DNA of 64,000 nt from Allolobophora icterica (Eukaryota; Annelida; Clitellata; Crassiclitellata; Lumbricidae): NCBI GenBank assembly GCA_963556255.1, contig OY744604.1, positions 24,223,376 through 24,287,375 of the forward strand, given 5' to 3'. Numbering within the stretch: position 1 is the first letter of the stretch; every line of letters starts with the position of its first letter. This document shows positions 11,838-22,278 of this stretch, one piece after another. The notes under the pieces are model-generated. The model saw only the letters and a program-made list of their open reading frames with translations. It was not told the origin of the DNA and did not search any database. The translations under genes were made by a program, and so were the position numbers.

Positions 11838-12003
11838 GTTGTCCTCGAGACCAAGGTCTCGGTCTCGAGTGCACTCAAGTTCGTTTTTAAAAGTCTTGGT
11901 CTTGGTCTTTATACCAAAAGTCTTGGTACTGGAGTTCAAAGTCTTGGTCTTGGTCATGGTGTTGAGGTTCAAATTCTTGGTCTTGGTTTTGCAAGACCAA
12001 GAC
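11838..12003. repeat. Minisatellite of (GTCTTG)-type hexamers
   Basis: Degenerate GTCTTG/GGTCTT units with an AGTTCAAA-type spacer recur several times. A second array of the same units lies at 25510-25630. Such hexamer arrays are common inside hAT-type MITEs, but no bounding termini were identified here. Confidence 0.7.
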
Positions 12004-12022
12004 TTTTGTCAATATGAAGAGT

Positions 12023-13264
12023 AGTACAGCGGCATAGCAAATCAATTGTGCATTTTGTGATACAAGCATGAAATTTGGCACAGACATCATACATAGTAGT
12101 ACTAAGAGATATAGATATTGGGCCACGCTGAAAAATTATTTTTTGGGCGGGAAAAAATGGCGGGAAAAAATAAAATATGAATTTTTCATAATTTTGGGAA
12201 AGTGGTCTGCAAATAGGATTTAGGACCGTTTTGCTTCATTGGTTTTCAATGTAGATTTTGGTTTCCATTTGGATTTTTAATAAATTACTCGATTTTTATT
12301 TATATTATTAAAATATTACAGTTTAAATTACTATTGTTGTTGCAGCACGACTAATAATGTCTATACGGGTCAATATATGGCTGAACTCCAAAAAAATTTA
12401 TATAAAAGGTTTCTCAGTAGATTTTGTTACCATTTGGTATGCTTATTAGCATCGCAAAAGTCTACTCTATTCTGACCATTCGAAAAGGGTCAATTTCAAG
12501 ATGGCGTCCAAGATGGCTGCCGGGAGCTAAAATTGTCTATATCTCAAGCACTATTCAACCTAGAAAGGTGGTGTTGGTGTCTAACCGTACGGTTTATTGC
12601 TTAGTGTTCAGTTAAAGTAACTTTAATCACTTTCTGTATCATTTCAAGATGACGTCCAAGATGGCTGCCGGGAGTTGAAATTGTCTATATCTCAAGCACT
12701 ATTCAACCTAGAAAGGTGGTTTTGGTGTCTAACCGTAAGGTTTATTGCTCAGTGTTCACATTGTATTGTACACATGTTGAAATAACTTTAATCACTTTCT
12801 GTATATTCAAGATGGCGTCCAAGATGGCTGCCGGGAATTAAAATTGTCTATATCTCAAGCACTATTCAACCTAGAAAGGTGGTTTTGGTGTCTAACCGTA
12901 AGGTTCATTGCTCAGTGTTCAGTTGAAACAACTTTAATCACTTTCTGTATATTCAAGATGGCGTCCAAGATGGCTGCCGGGAGCTAAAATTGTCTATATC
13001 TCAAGCACTATACGACCTAGAAAGGTGGGTTTGGTGTCTAACCGTAAGGTTTATTGATCAGTTTTCAGTTGAAATAACGTAACTTAATATATCATTTACT
13101 GACAAATTCAATGGTCATACAGTTTACAGTTACATGTGTTGCTTACACATACAATTAGTCACTACTCATCGTCATCGTCCGACTCCTCTGGAAGGAACTT
13201 TTTATGTGGATTCTCCATTTTTTAACTTGGCACTGTCCACAGGCAGGTAGTCCATTTCTTCTAC
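12023..13264 (+). repeat. Left terminal inverted repeat with four ~150-bp tandem units
   Basis: Inside the arm a unit of roughly 150 bp recurs four times, at about 12490, 12645, 12805 and 12950. Each is centred on AAGATGGCGTCCAAGATGGC followed by a 'CTATATCTCAAGCACTAT' block and 'GGTGTCTAACCGTA'. The right arm has only three copies. Confidence 0.85.
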
Positions 13265-13442
13265 AGCCTTTAAAAATGTCAAGGTTCAAGGTTCAAATAA
13301 AAAATGAAGTTAAAATCAACGTTACAAACTTTCAAGGTTTAAATCAAATTTTTGGGTTTTTTCTTTTCAAAATTTTCTCTAATATGTTTCTTAGGAATCA
13401 AGGTTACATTTGAAACAGTTGAAATAGAATGTATGTATTCAT

Positions 13443-14290
13443 CTACAGGTCTCTGCGTGTTGAACAGTGACCTTCACAGACACATAAAACAGTATTTTGA
13501 AGTGAGAGCTTCCTGCAAGAACATCTTTTTACACAATCCTTCTTGCACTTGCAGGTCGTAGATGCTTCCTGTAGAGTTGTCCAGTTAGGCTCATATGTGT
13601 TATCATCAGCCTTTGTCCAACCCCATATGGTTGGAGATGGGAACTCAGGATTTGGTAGCAGAATCTGCCCCCACACAAGGCTTCTTTGGCAAAGTGCCTT
13701 TTGATGTGTTGCTCCAAAGCTGCCTTCATTGGTGGGATTAACTGAACATTGCATTTCCTGGCAAACAACTTTTTCCGTGCATTGTTGATGTCCGAGTCTG
13801 TGCTTGTGAGGTCATACATAAGTATCACAAACCTTTCGATGGAATGGAAGACATCAACTAGTATTGCAGATGCTGCACATGATACTTTAAGCAAGGCGCT
13901 TGTCAGATCTGGATAATCAGTCCAAATGGGCCAAGCGGTTTTCTTACCATGTCCAGACAAACTGGACACAGTGTCACAGCCTGTCAATGCGTGAAATATT
14001 GGCAATGCTTCTGCCCTCTCTGGTCCAAGACCAGGATCAATTTCATGAGCTGCTAAGTACAAGAAATTCCTTCCAACTTCAAAAGCGAGCCATATTTTAT
14101 CCTCCGGTGCAACAGAAACGGCTAGTACCTTTGCACGTTCAATTCTTGCAGTGCTTTTTAAGGACTCCGCTTTATAAGTGTCCCATACTATATCCACGCG
14201 TGTAGCACTCGGGAGCTTTCCATTGATAAAAGGAATGAAAATGTGTCTGGCATACTCATTGATGTTCTTGAATGCAGCTGGTTTCAACAT
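13443..14290 (-). pseudogene. Truncated transposon-borne gene with C-terminal cysteine-rich (CXC-like) tail
   Basis: Two overlapping minus-strand frames (13529-14290 and 13443-13754) together give the C-terminal part of a protein. The first reads 'ALPIFHALTGCDTVSSLSGHGKKTAW', 'ERFVILMYD', 'IPPMKAALEQH'. The second has 'PNWTTLQEASTTCKCKKDCVKRCSC...LCVCEGHC'. The cysteine cluster resembles CXC/tesmin-type zinc-binding motifs. A frameshift in 13529-13754 separates the frames, and the N-terminus is absent, cut by the inverted-repeat arm at about 14400. I recall this family as an uncharacterised, high-copy invertebrate protein. Its place between inverted repeats suggests a transposase or accessory function, which is inference. 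Confidence 0.5.
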
Positions 14291-14402
14291 GTGTACAATA
14301 GCAGCACCGTCAAAAATTATATCGATCGCAACAGGAGCATCCAGCTGGGCATGCGATAGATTTTCGAACCACGCTCTAGAAGAAATGGACTACTATGTAC
14401 TT

Positions 14403-15530
14403 CTGCCATGCACACTCTAGAAGAAATGAACTACTATGTACTTCTACCTGTGGACAGTGTCATCTTAAAAATGGAGAATCCACATAAAAAGTTCCTTCCA
14501 GAGGAGTCGGACGATGACGATGAGTAGTGACTAATTGTATGTGTAAGCAATACATGTAGCTGTAAACTGTATGACCACTGAATTTGTCAGTAAATGATAT
14601 ATTAAGTAACGTTATTTCAACTGAAAACTGAGCAATAAACCTTACGGTTAGACACCAAAACCACCTTTCTAGGTTGAATAGTGCTTGAGATATAGACAAT
14701 TTTAATTCCCGGCAGCCATCTTGGACGCCATCTTGAATATACAGAAAGTGATTAAAGTTATTTCAACATGTGTACAATACAATGTGAACACTGAGCAATA
14801 AACCTTACGGTTAGACACCAAAACCACCTTTCTAGGTTGAATAGTGCTTGAGATATAGACAATTTTAACTCCCGGCAGCCATCTTGGACGCCATCTTGAA
14901 ATGATACAGAAAGTGATTAAAGTTACTTTAACTGAACACTAAGCAATAAACCGTACGGTTAGACACCAACACCACCTTTCTAGGTTGAATAGTGCTTGAG
15001 ATATAGACAATTTTAGCTCCCGGCAGCCATCTTGGACGCCATCTTGAAATTGACCCTTTTCGAATGGTCAGAATAGAGTAGACTTTTGCGATGCTAATAA
15101 GCATACCAAATGGTAACAAAATCTACTGAGAAACCTTTTATATAAATTTTTTTGGAGTTCAGCCATATATTGACCCGTATAGACATTATTAGTCGTGCTG
15201 CAACAACAATAGTAATTTAAACTGTAATATTTTAATAATATAAATAAAAATCGAGTAATTTATTAAAAATCCAAATGGAAACCAAAATCTACATTGAAAA
15301 CCAATGAAGCAAAACGGTCCTAAATCCTATTTGCAGACCACTTTCCCAAAATTATGAAAAATTCATATTTTATTTTTTCCCGCCATTTTTTCCCGCCAAA
15401 AAAATAATATTTCAGCGTGGCCCAATATCTATATCTCTTAGTACTACTATGTATGATGTCTGTGCCAAATTTCATGCTTGTATCACAAAATGCACAATCA
15501 CTTCATATATCGGAACTATGCCGCTGTACT
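14403..15530 (-). repeat. Right terminal inverted repeat with three ~150-bp tandem units
   Basis: Reverse complement of the left arm. The GCCATCTTGGACGCCATCTT cores lie at about 14713, 14878 and 15025. It lacks one of the four units of the left arm, consistent with unequal exchange or replication slippage. Confidence 0.85.
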
Positions 15531-15600
15531 AGAGTCATGCAACAAACCGCAAGAATTTTTAAAATGTATCCAATAATTTCTAATACAATTACTGCTTTGG

Positions 15601-16321
15601 TGTCGCGTGAGGAGATCGACGACAACGACGAGATGTCATCATCATCATGATAGAGTCGTCGTTTGCGGTCGAGATGGAATGATGACGGACGAAAGCCAGT
15701 CCCCACTTGGTCAACAATGAAGGCAGCGAGGCCGAGGTGTAATCGGACACCACACAGCCAAGGTGTAATAGGACACCTCGCGGCTATGGTGTAACCAGAC
15801 ACCGCCCGCGCTGCAGGCGAGCGACGATCCGCGTCTCGAAGAGCAATCTGACACTAATTGACGATAGCATGACGTGGGGAGGGGGCTGACCGATGCACGT
15901 TGAAGTTCCTACTTAACGGAGGGAAAAGGAGAATACGGGACTTGTACTACTGACGAGCGCGACGTGTGAACATCGGTCGAGCGATCAACATCGAGAGGAA
16001 CGACCAGCGGCGGCGGCAGAGTATAGTCCGTCAGATTCAGAGACTGACGCGAAGAACGATCTGTAGTTAGGCTGTACGAAGCAACATTGAGATAGTCCGA
16101 TTTAATATCTAAACGCTTTAATACTACGTGGAAGCTCCCGTAGAGTTATTGTATATATTTGTTTCTTTAATTAAATTCATTTATTAATTAAACAAAGTTC
16201 GTCGTGAATCTTCTATAGAAAAGTTAGGCACGTTAAATAAAAGTGCAAGTAAAAGAACAAGCAGTCGAGGGTCGACATCAACACACGGCAAACACACGAC
16301 AGGCGACCTTCGATTGCGACA
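15601..16321 (+). repeat. 5' LTR
   Basis: Starts TGTCGCGTGAGG and ends CGATTGCGACA. It is directly followed by a TGGCGCAG... primer-binding-site-like sequence. Confidence 0.92.
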
Positions 16322-16322
16322 T

Positions 16323-16340
16323 TGGCGCAGTCGACAGGAT
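16323..16340 (+). promoter_or_regulatory. Primer-binding site
   Basis: TGGCGCAGTCGACAGGAT begins two bases after the 5' LTR. The leading TGG matches the complement of a tRNA CCA end. The primer tRNA was not identified. Confidence 0.65.
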
Positions 16341-16847
16341 TTTCAACTGAAAACGTCACGACGAAGAGCGGAACCGGAAACGGAGAGAGGAATCTCAACA
16401 GATCGGGACCAGCGGCGAATACAACCCTTCGCAACTGGAGAAATCGAGTGCCGGACTCCGAAGACGAAGGACTCGAAGCAACCGACAGCAACAGGCAAGG
16501 ACGAGGAACAAGAGCGCCAACGGACGACCGACCATCGCTAGCAACGACGAACGGGAGTGGCAACGGAGGACAGCGGATCAGCCAAGATACCAAAAGACGG
16601 AACACGCTCGACGTATCAGAGGGTAAGTCCTTACTGGTAGTCGTGGTAATCTGTGAGGTTGCGGTTGAGGTCTGGATGAGGATTGGTGTGCGAATAGCCG
16701 AGGCTTTTGCGTAGCTCCTTTTGCTCAGTTCTGTTCTTGTTGTATTTGTGGTAGAATTTTAGGACGTTGTTTTCTTTGATTTCTGACCAGCGGTGACTCT
16801 CCTCTAACTTACTTATCTTTTTCTATTAATGAGCGGACTGTTGGAAG

Positions 16848-18896
16848 ATGGATAAGTTGTCGATAGGGAAAAGAGTGAGGGCGCTGAACATGCCCCGTCA
16901 CAGACTAGTCGCATATCTGATAAAGATGGGACTAGGAGAGGAGGAATTGGGTTCCATGAGTAAGGACCAGCTCCAAGAGGCTAGTGCTGAAATAATTGTG
17001 TCTGGACGGGAGACCCCGCCAGAAGTAAGTGAGGAAGTAAGCACGGGTAGCATAGAAAGCAGTATCGATTCGGCAGCGCAAACGCAGTTAATCGAATTAA
17101 AACGCTTAAAATACGAGAGAGAGGAAGCCGCGAGGCTGAGAAGAGAAGCGAGAGAGGAAGCGGAGAGAAAAGAAAGAGTGAGGAAAGAAGAGAAAGAGGA
17201 AGCGGAGAAACGGAGGAGAGAAGAGAAAGAGGAAGCGGAGAAGCAGAGGAGAGAAGAGAAAGAGGAAGCGGAGAAACGGAGGAGAGAAGAGAAAGAGGAA
17301 GCGGAGAAACGGAGGAGAGAAGAGAAAGAGGAAGCAGAGAAATTAAGGCTTCAGGAGGAGAAACGGAGGAGAGAAGAGAAAGAGGAAGCGGAGAAACGGA
17401 GGAGAGAAGAGAAAGAGGAAGCAGAGAAATTAAGGCTTCAGGAGGAGAAACGGAGGAGAGAAGAGAAAGAGGAAGCGGAGAAACGGAGGAGAGAAGAGAA
17501 AGAGGAAGCAGAGAAATTAAGGCTTCAGGAGAAGAAGCGGAGGAGAGAAGAAAAGGAGGAGGCAGAGAAGAGAGAGAAGGAAGTCCGAGAAGAAAGGGAC
17601 GCAGAGAGGAGACTCAGAGACGAAAGGGACTATAACTTAAGGCATTCGGTCGTAGGACGAATGAAAACGTATAGTGAAAGCTTGCGAGGACTATTACCTA
17701 GATTCCCAAGCGACCATGCGCAAATCCCTGGTTTCTTTGTGCATTGTGAAAGGTTATTCGACTCTTGCGCTGTCCCGGACGACCTTCGAAGCAGATTACT
17801 CTTGACCTGTCTAGATAATCAGGCCAGAGCATTGACGGCCAGACTCACACAAGAGGAGCTTGATAACTACGGGAAGCTAAAAACCTTCTTGTTGAAAGAG
17901 TTCAAAGTGAGCGCAGTCTCTTTACGAGAACGATTCATGAACGCAAAAAAGGCGGTAGATGAATCATACACAACATTAGCTTCGAGATTGCATAATTTAC
18001 TCTCTTACTATCTGCAAGATCGCAAGGTAATGACGTTTGATGAGGTTACGAGTCTCTTGATTGCAGATAAGATAAAAGAAATGTTGCCCAGAGGATGTTT
18101 GAATTTCATCCTCAGTCAAGAGCAGCAGAAGTGGTTAGGGCACAAAGAGTTAGCCGAAGCGGCTGACACTTACGCTGCCACACACCCTTGGGAAAATGAC
18201 TATACGAAGCATAGTCTAGGCACGGGTAAGACGGAGGCACGCTACGCGAAAGCGCAAGCACCTCCTCAGACGACAGCTAAACAGAAGGACACGTGGACTG
18301 ACCGACCGGGAGGGACAGAGACAAATAACAGGACAGACGGACGTCCAAACCCCGACGAGATTAGAAAGCGTGGCCTTTGTTTCCTATGCTTTTTTCCAGA
18401 CCACAGAGCTAAACTGTGCTCGAAGAACAAACAAACTAAAAGCAAGCAGGTGAGCGCGTGTGCGGTCCAGCCAACCGTGACCAGAGCTCAAGACAGACAG
18501 GCAGACAGACAAAGCGAGACGCGACAAGACGGACCGCCATTGATACAAGAGATAGACCAGCATGCATTGCCGACAAACCCGGATTGCATTGACGTGGAGG
18601 AGACTTATGTAAGAGAGCACATGAAAGTGTATATTACAGGGCTCCCTGTGACATCGTCTCTAATAGATAGCGGGGCCGAATACAATTGTGCGCGAGCAGA
18701 ACTAATCAGGCCGCTCAACCTACCTGTGGTCAAGCAGATAGAGGTGAAGGGGCTGAACGGTCAATCAATGATTGTGGACGTGGTGCGGCTGAGACTAAAG
18801 GGGTCTCAGGCCGGCGAGGACAGGGAGGGGGAGGTAAATTACGCCCCTGATGTTCGGATATGGGCGGCACTCATTAAAGACCTAATGAACCGTTAA
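16848..18896 (+). CDS. gag: Gag-protease polyprotein of the LTR element (682 aa)
   Basis: Nucleocapsid/protease precursor of the retrotransposon. Residues about 80-260 form a highly charged coiled coil built from a tandem 11-residue unit (KRRREEKEEAE, with a KLRLQE variant), encoded by 33-bp DNA repeats. A retroviral-type capsid region follows (about 270-430: 'FPSDHAQIPGFFVHCERLF', 'ARALTARLTQEELDNY'). A CCHC zinc knuckle (C-x2-C-x4-H-x4-C) lies near residue 511, and an aspartic protease active site (IDSGA) near residue 606. The frame stops about 75 residues after DSGA, so the protease may be incomplete. The 500-bp leader contains a good splice donor (GGTAAGT, about 16620) of unknown use. Confidence 0.82.
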   Translation: MDKLSIGKRVRALNMPRHRLVAYLIKMGLGEEELGSMSKDQLQEASAEIIVSGRETPPEVSEEVSTGSIESSIDSAAQTQLIELKRLKYEREEAARLRREAREEAERKERVRKEEKEEAEKRRREEKEEAEKQRREEKEEAEKRRREEKEEAEKRRREEKEEAEKLRLQEEKRRREEKEEAEKRRREEKEEAEKLRLQEEKRRREEKEEAEKRRREEKEEAEKLRLQEKKRRREEKEEAEKREKEVREERDAERRLRDERDYNLRHSVVGRMKTYSESLRGLLPRFPSDHAQIPGFFVHCERLFDSCAVPDDLRSRLLLTCLDNQARALTARLTQEELDNYGKLKTFLLKEFKVSAVSLRERFMNAKKAVDESYTTLASRLHNLLSYYLQDRKVMTFDEVTSLLIADKIKEMLPRGCLNFILSQEQQKWLGHKELAEAADTYAATHPWENDYTKHSLGTGKTEARYAKAQAPPQTTAKQKDTWTDRPGGTETNNRTDGRPNPDEIRKRGLCFLCFFPDHRAKLCSKNKQTKSKQVSACAVQPTVTRAQDRQADRQSETRQDGPPLIQEIDQHALPTNPDCIDVEETYVREHMKVYITGLPVTSSLIDSGAEYNCARAELIRPLNLPVVKQIEVKGLNGQSMIVDVVRLRLKGSQAGEDREGEVNYAPDVRIWAALIKDLMNR

Positions 18897-18919
18897 TTAT
18901 CACGCCCACTACAGCCGAC

Positions 18920-19512
18920 TTGCTGCGCGAGACAGCGTTGTACTCGAGTCACGCGGCCAGCGCTCCTGAAATAGACCAAATTTCAGAAGCGCAGGCGGTC
19001 GCAAGGACTGAGACGAGTGAGAAAGAGGAGAAAGGGGAGAAGGTAGAGGGACTTAGGTCGCTGATAGGCGAGGATTACTTCACGGTCGCTCAAGCAGACA
19101 GTGGGAGTGTAGGAGAAATCAGTCCAGAAGAAACGGATAATGAAGAGCTATTCTTCAATCCTGAGATACCACCCCACCCAAGGAAGACACAATAGTAGGC
19201 AGAAACAAGATGGCGGCCGAACAAGCACAATGTTCGACACTAGCACCATTCTTGGCCCACGGGAAAATTGGGGCGAAGAACTTCTTCATTGAAGACAATT
19301 TGCTCTTTCATAAAGACAAAATAGCTGGGCATTCTGTAAAACAACTGTGTTTACCTAAAGAAAGAATAGACAAGGTCTTAAACTTAGCACATGACGCTGC
19401 GTTCGCAGGTCATATGGCGTTGAAAACGACTAAGGACCGAATTAAGCTGAATTTCTGGTTTCCCAACATGGAGGATATAGTGAAGGAATATTGTGCATCT
19501 TGCGACATTTGA
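18920..19512 (+). pseudogene. Pol linker and integrase zinc-binding domain
   Basis: The stretch 18920-19195 is a charged linker with no recognisable domain. The segment 19210-19512 reads 'LCLPKERIDKVLNLAHD...FAGHMALKTTKDRIKLNFWFPNMEDIVKEYCASC', the HHCC zinc-binding N-terminus of a Ty3/gypsy integrase (H...H...CxxC). It ends in a TGA immediately after CASCDI, so the integrase frame is interrupted. Confidence 0.7.
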
Positions 19513-19533
19513 CAAAGGCATGCGCCGCTGCGA

Positions 19534-19896
19534 GTGGCGCAGCGTGCCCCCATAACTCCTATCCCTCGCAACGACGAGACCAGATTCGGTTGTCTAGTGG
19601 CAGATTGTATAGGGCCTATAGTTACCAACGTAGACCCCACAAGCCCAAAACCCGAGTACAACTACGCCTTAGTGGTTGTTGACCAATTTTCAAGATGGCC
19701 GATGGCCTATCCTCTGAAATCATTAACGGCAAAAGCGACATGTGATGCATACATGCAAATCTTAACGACCTTCGGTTTTCCAAAAACGATTAGGTCCGAT
19801 AACGGGTCGAATTTCAACAGCAAATTAACCCAAGAGTTTCTGCATCGTATGGGGTGCTCACCACGCTTTGGGCCAGTCGCACATCCTGAGTCATAA
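19534..19896 (+). pseudogene. Integrase catalytic core fragment of the LTR element
   Basis: Contains 'YALVVVDQFSRWPMAYPLK' (first catalytic Asp region) and 'TIRSDNGSNFNS' (second Asp). It ends at a TAA after 'PVAHPES', exactly where the third catalytic residue (Glu of 'GLVERCN') follows in the next open segment. The stop therefore splits the DDE triad between two frames. It continues in phase with 19903. Confidence 0.75.
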
Positions 19897-19902
19897 GGTC
19901 TA

Positions 19903-21348
19903 GTGGAGCGCTGCAATGCCACACTGAAGACCATGATTCATAAATTGGCAGAAGAAAACCCGAGGGGATGGCACAGACTGTTACCTTACGTGCTTTGGAG
20001 CTTAAGGGAACGCCCCTCGGCAACCACCCACGTGAGTCCCTACACCCTGGTGTATGGTACCCTGCCAAAAGGACCTCTATCTGTCCTTTCTGAGGAATGG
20101 GCGGGAGAGCGGGATTCTCCATTAAGTCTGGGCGCAGGCGCCGCAGCTTACTTGGACCAATTAAGGGATAACCTTGAAATGTCTAAATTATATGCCGAAT
20201 ATTATTCAGACATTGAACAGCAGCGCTATGCTACTCATTACAATTTAAGAAGCATGGACAGGCGTTACAAAGTAGGGGATAAAGTCATCATCCAATCACC
20301 GGAAGCGCGAGGAGCAAAGAAGGAGGGCCAATGGCAAGGCCCGGCCATCATCGCTCAGGTGAAATCGCCCTACACATACATCGTGGAAATAGGGGGCAAA
20401 AGCCGCTTATTACATGCAAATCGCATTCGCAAATATAACGAAAGAATACAGCAAGCATTGATTAACAATTGCTCCATTCTGTTCGAGAAGGACGAAGACT
20501 TCGGTCACGTGGAAGCGGTGGGTAGCTTCGTCACGAGTGAGACGTTTGTGGATGACATGGCAGTACACTCGATGACGTGGCCGGATCACATGAAACACCT
20601 AGAGAAATACTTAATGACAATTCAACAGTCGGGTCTGACCCTTAACATTAAGAAGAGTTCGTTCGCTAGACGACAAACAACGTTTGTAGGTCACCTGATC
20701 GGATCAGGGAGCATTGAACCGGATCCTATGAAAATCGCAGGGCTAGGGAAAATCCCTCAACCCGAGTCCAAAAAGGACATACGGAGATCAATTGGTTTCT
20801 TCAGTTATTTTAGGAACTTCATCCCTAATCTGGCTGAGACAGCCAGAATTCTCACTGACTTGACCCAGAAATCGGTGCCTGCTAAGATACCCTGGCGAGT
20901 TGAACACCAAAATGCGCTAGATAAACTTACGCACGATTTGAATAACGCTGTATGTTTGCAGACAATTGACTACGGCAGAGAGTTTGGTCTATCGACTGAC
21001 GCTTCAGACAAAGCAGTCGGTTGCTGCTTATTCCAAATTCAAGACGATGGAACAGAACGGCCAATATGTTTCGCCAGTTCTAAATTAGATGCTACGCAAG
21101 CGCGTTGGTCCACTGTGGAACGCGAAGCGTATGCTGTAATCTTTGCGTTGAAGAAGTTTAGGAATTGGATTTTTATGTCAAGGACCACCCTCTATTCTGA
21201 TCACAATCCCTTGACTTTCCTAACTGCTTCTACGCCCACAAGTGCTAAACTTGCGAGATGGGCTCTGGCACTCCAGGACTTTGATATCGCTTTTAAATAT
21301 CGTCCTGGGGCGCTGAATATTCCCGCTGATCTTTTGTCCAGACTATGA
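19903..21348 (+). pseudogene. pol: Integrase C-terminus fused to RT remnant and RNase H (481 aa)
   Basis: Starts with the post-Glu integrase helix ('ERCNATLKTMIHKLA', 'SPYTLVYG') and an SH3-like C-terminus ('KVGDKVIIQSPEARGAKK', 'LLHANRIRKY'). A linker ('FEKDEDFGHVEAV') follows, and then only the late part of a Ty3/gypsy RT: the catalytic FVDD with 'HMKHLEKYL...GLTLNIKKSSFA' and 'FVGHLIG'. An RNase H-like domain comes next ('STDASDKAVGCCLFQ', 'STVEREAYAVIFALKKF', 'YSDHNPLTFL'). Fingers and early palm are absent near 20515, pointing to an internal deletion of several hundred bases. Integrase precedes RT, the Gmr1-type order. Confidence 0.8.
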
Positions 21349-21540
21349 TTGAGGAGAAGGCGGACTACCATGTAAGGCACCGCGACAACTGTAAATAATA
21401 ATTTCTAACTGTGCTGACATTTTGTATTTTCATGGGAACGACGAGGACATGGTCTGGAGGAAATCAATGGAGGAAATCAATGGAGGGAACGACATCATTC
21501 TCAGCCGGGAGGCGAACCAATGACTGGCTTTGTCCTCCCC

Positions 21541-21551
21541 GGGAAGGGAGG
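21541..21551 (+). promoter_or_regulatory. Polypurine tract
   Basis: GGGAAGGGAGG lies immediately before the 3' LTR and would prime plus-strand DNA synthesis. Confidence 0.8.
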
Positions 21552-22273
21552 TGTCGCGTGAGGAGATCGACGACAACGACGAGATGTCATCATCATCATG
21601 ATAGAGTCGTCGTTGGCGGTCGAGATGGAATGATGACGGACGAAAGCCAGTCCCCACTTGGTCAACAATGAAGGCAGCGAGGCCGAGGTGTAATCGGACA
21701 CCACACAGCCAAGGTGTAATAGGACACCTCGCGGCTATGGTGTAACCAGACACCGCCCGCGCTGCAGGCGAGCGACGATCCGCGTCTCGAAGAGCAATCT
21801 GACACTAATTGACGATAGCATGACGTGGGGAGGGGGCTGACCGATGCACGTTGAAGTTCCTACTTAACGGAGGGAAAAGGAGAATACGGGACTTGTACTA
21901 CTGACGAGCGCGACGTGTGAACATCGGTCGAGCGATCAACATCGAGAGGAACGACCAGCGGCGGCGGCAGAGTATAGTCCGTCAGATTCAGAGACTGACG
22001 CGAAGAACGATCTGTAGTTAGGCTGTACGAAGCAACATTGAGATAGTCCGATTTAATATCTAAACGCTTTAATACTACGTGGAAGCTCCCGTAGAGTTAT
22101 TGTATATATTTGTTTCTTTAATTAAATTCATTTATTAATTAAACAAAGTTCGTCGTGAATCTTCTATAGAAAAGTTAGGCACGTTAAATAAAAGTGCAAG
22201 TAAAAGAACAAGCAGTCGAGGGTCGACATCAACACACGGCAAACACACGACAGGGCGACCTTCGATCGCGACA
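21552..22273 (+). repeat. 3' LTR
   Basis: Nearly identical to the 5' LTR. The visible differences are one substitution in 'GTCGTTGGCGG', an extra G in 'ACAGGGCGACC', and C for T in 'GATCGCG'. It is followed by TTTGG. Confidence 0.92.
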
Positions 22274-22278
22274 TTTGG

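Larger units (their letters stand above)
12023..15530. mobile_element. DNA transposon with >1.1-kb terminal inverted repeats and AGAGT target duplication
   Basis: The element begins AGTACAGCGGCATAG (12023) and ends with its complement (15530). AGAGT flanks it directly on both sides (12018-12022 and 15531-15535). The arms run from 12023 to about 13264 and from about 14403 to 15530 and are close to identical by eye, apart from one fewer tandem unit on the right. The core (about 13265-14400) carries part of a protein gene on the minus strand. The 5-bp duplication and long arms do not let me assign it to a named superfamily. It was probably mobilised by a related full-length element, since the retained gene is incomplete. 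Confidence 0.8.
15601..22273 (+). mobile_element. Ty3/gypsy-like LTR retrotransposon with integrase upstream of RT (Gmr1-type order), RT partly deleted
   Basis: Two 721/722-bp LTRs (15601-16321 and 21552-22273) begin TGTCGC and end GCGACA. The 5-bp target duplication TTTGG lies at 15596-15600 and 22274-22278. Only about three differences were seen between the LTRs, so insertion was recent. Internal order is gag with zinc knuckle, aspartic protease, integrase, then RT C-terminal part plus RNase H. Integrase before RT is unusual for Ty3/gypsy and matches the Gmr1 group described from deuterostomes. The copy is defective: stop codons break the integrase at about 19510 and 19894, and most of the RT is missing near 20515. 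Confidence 0.85.
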
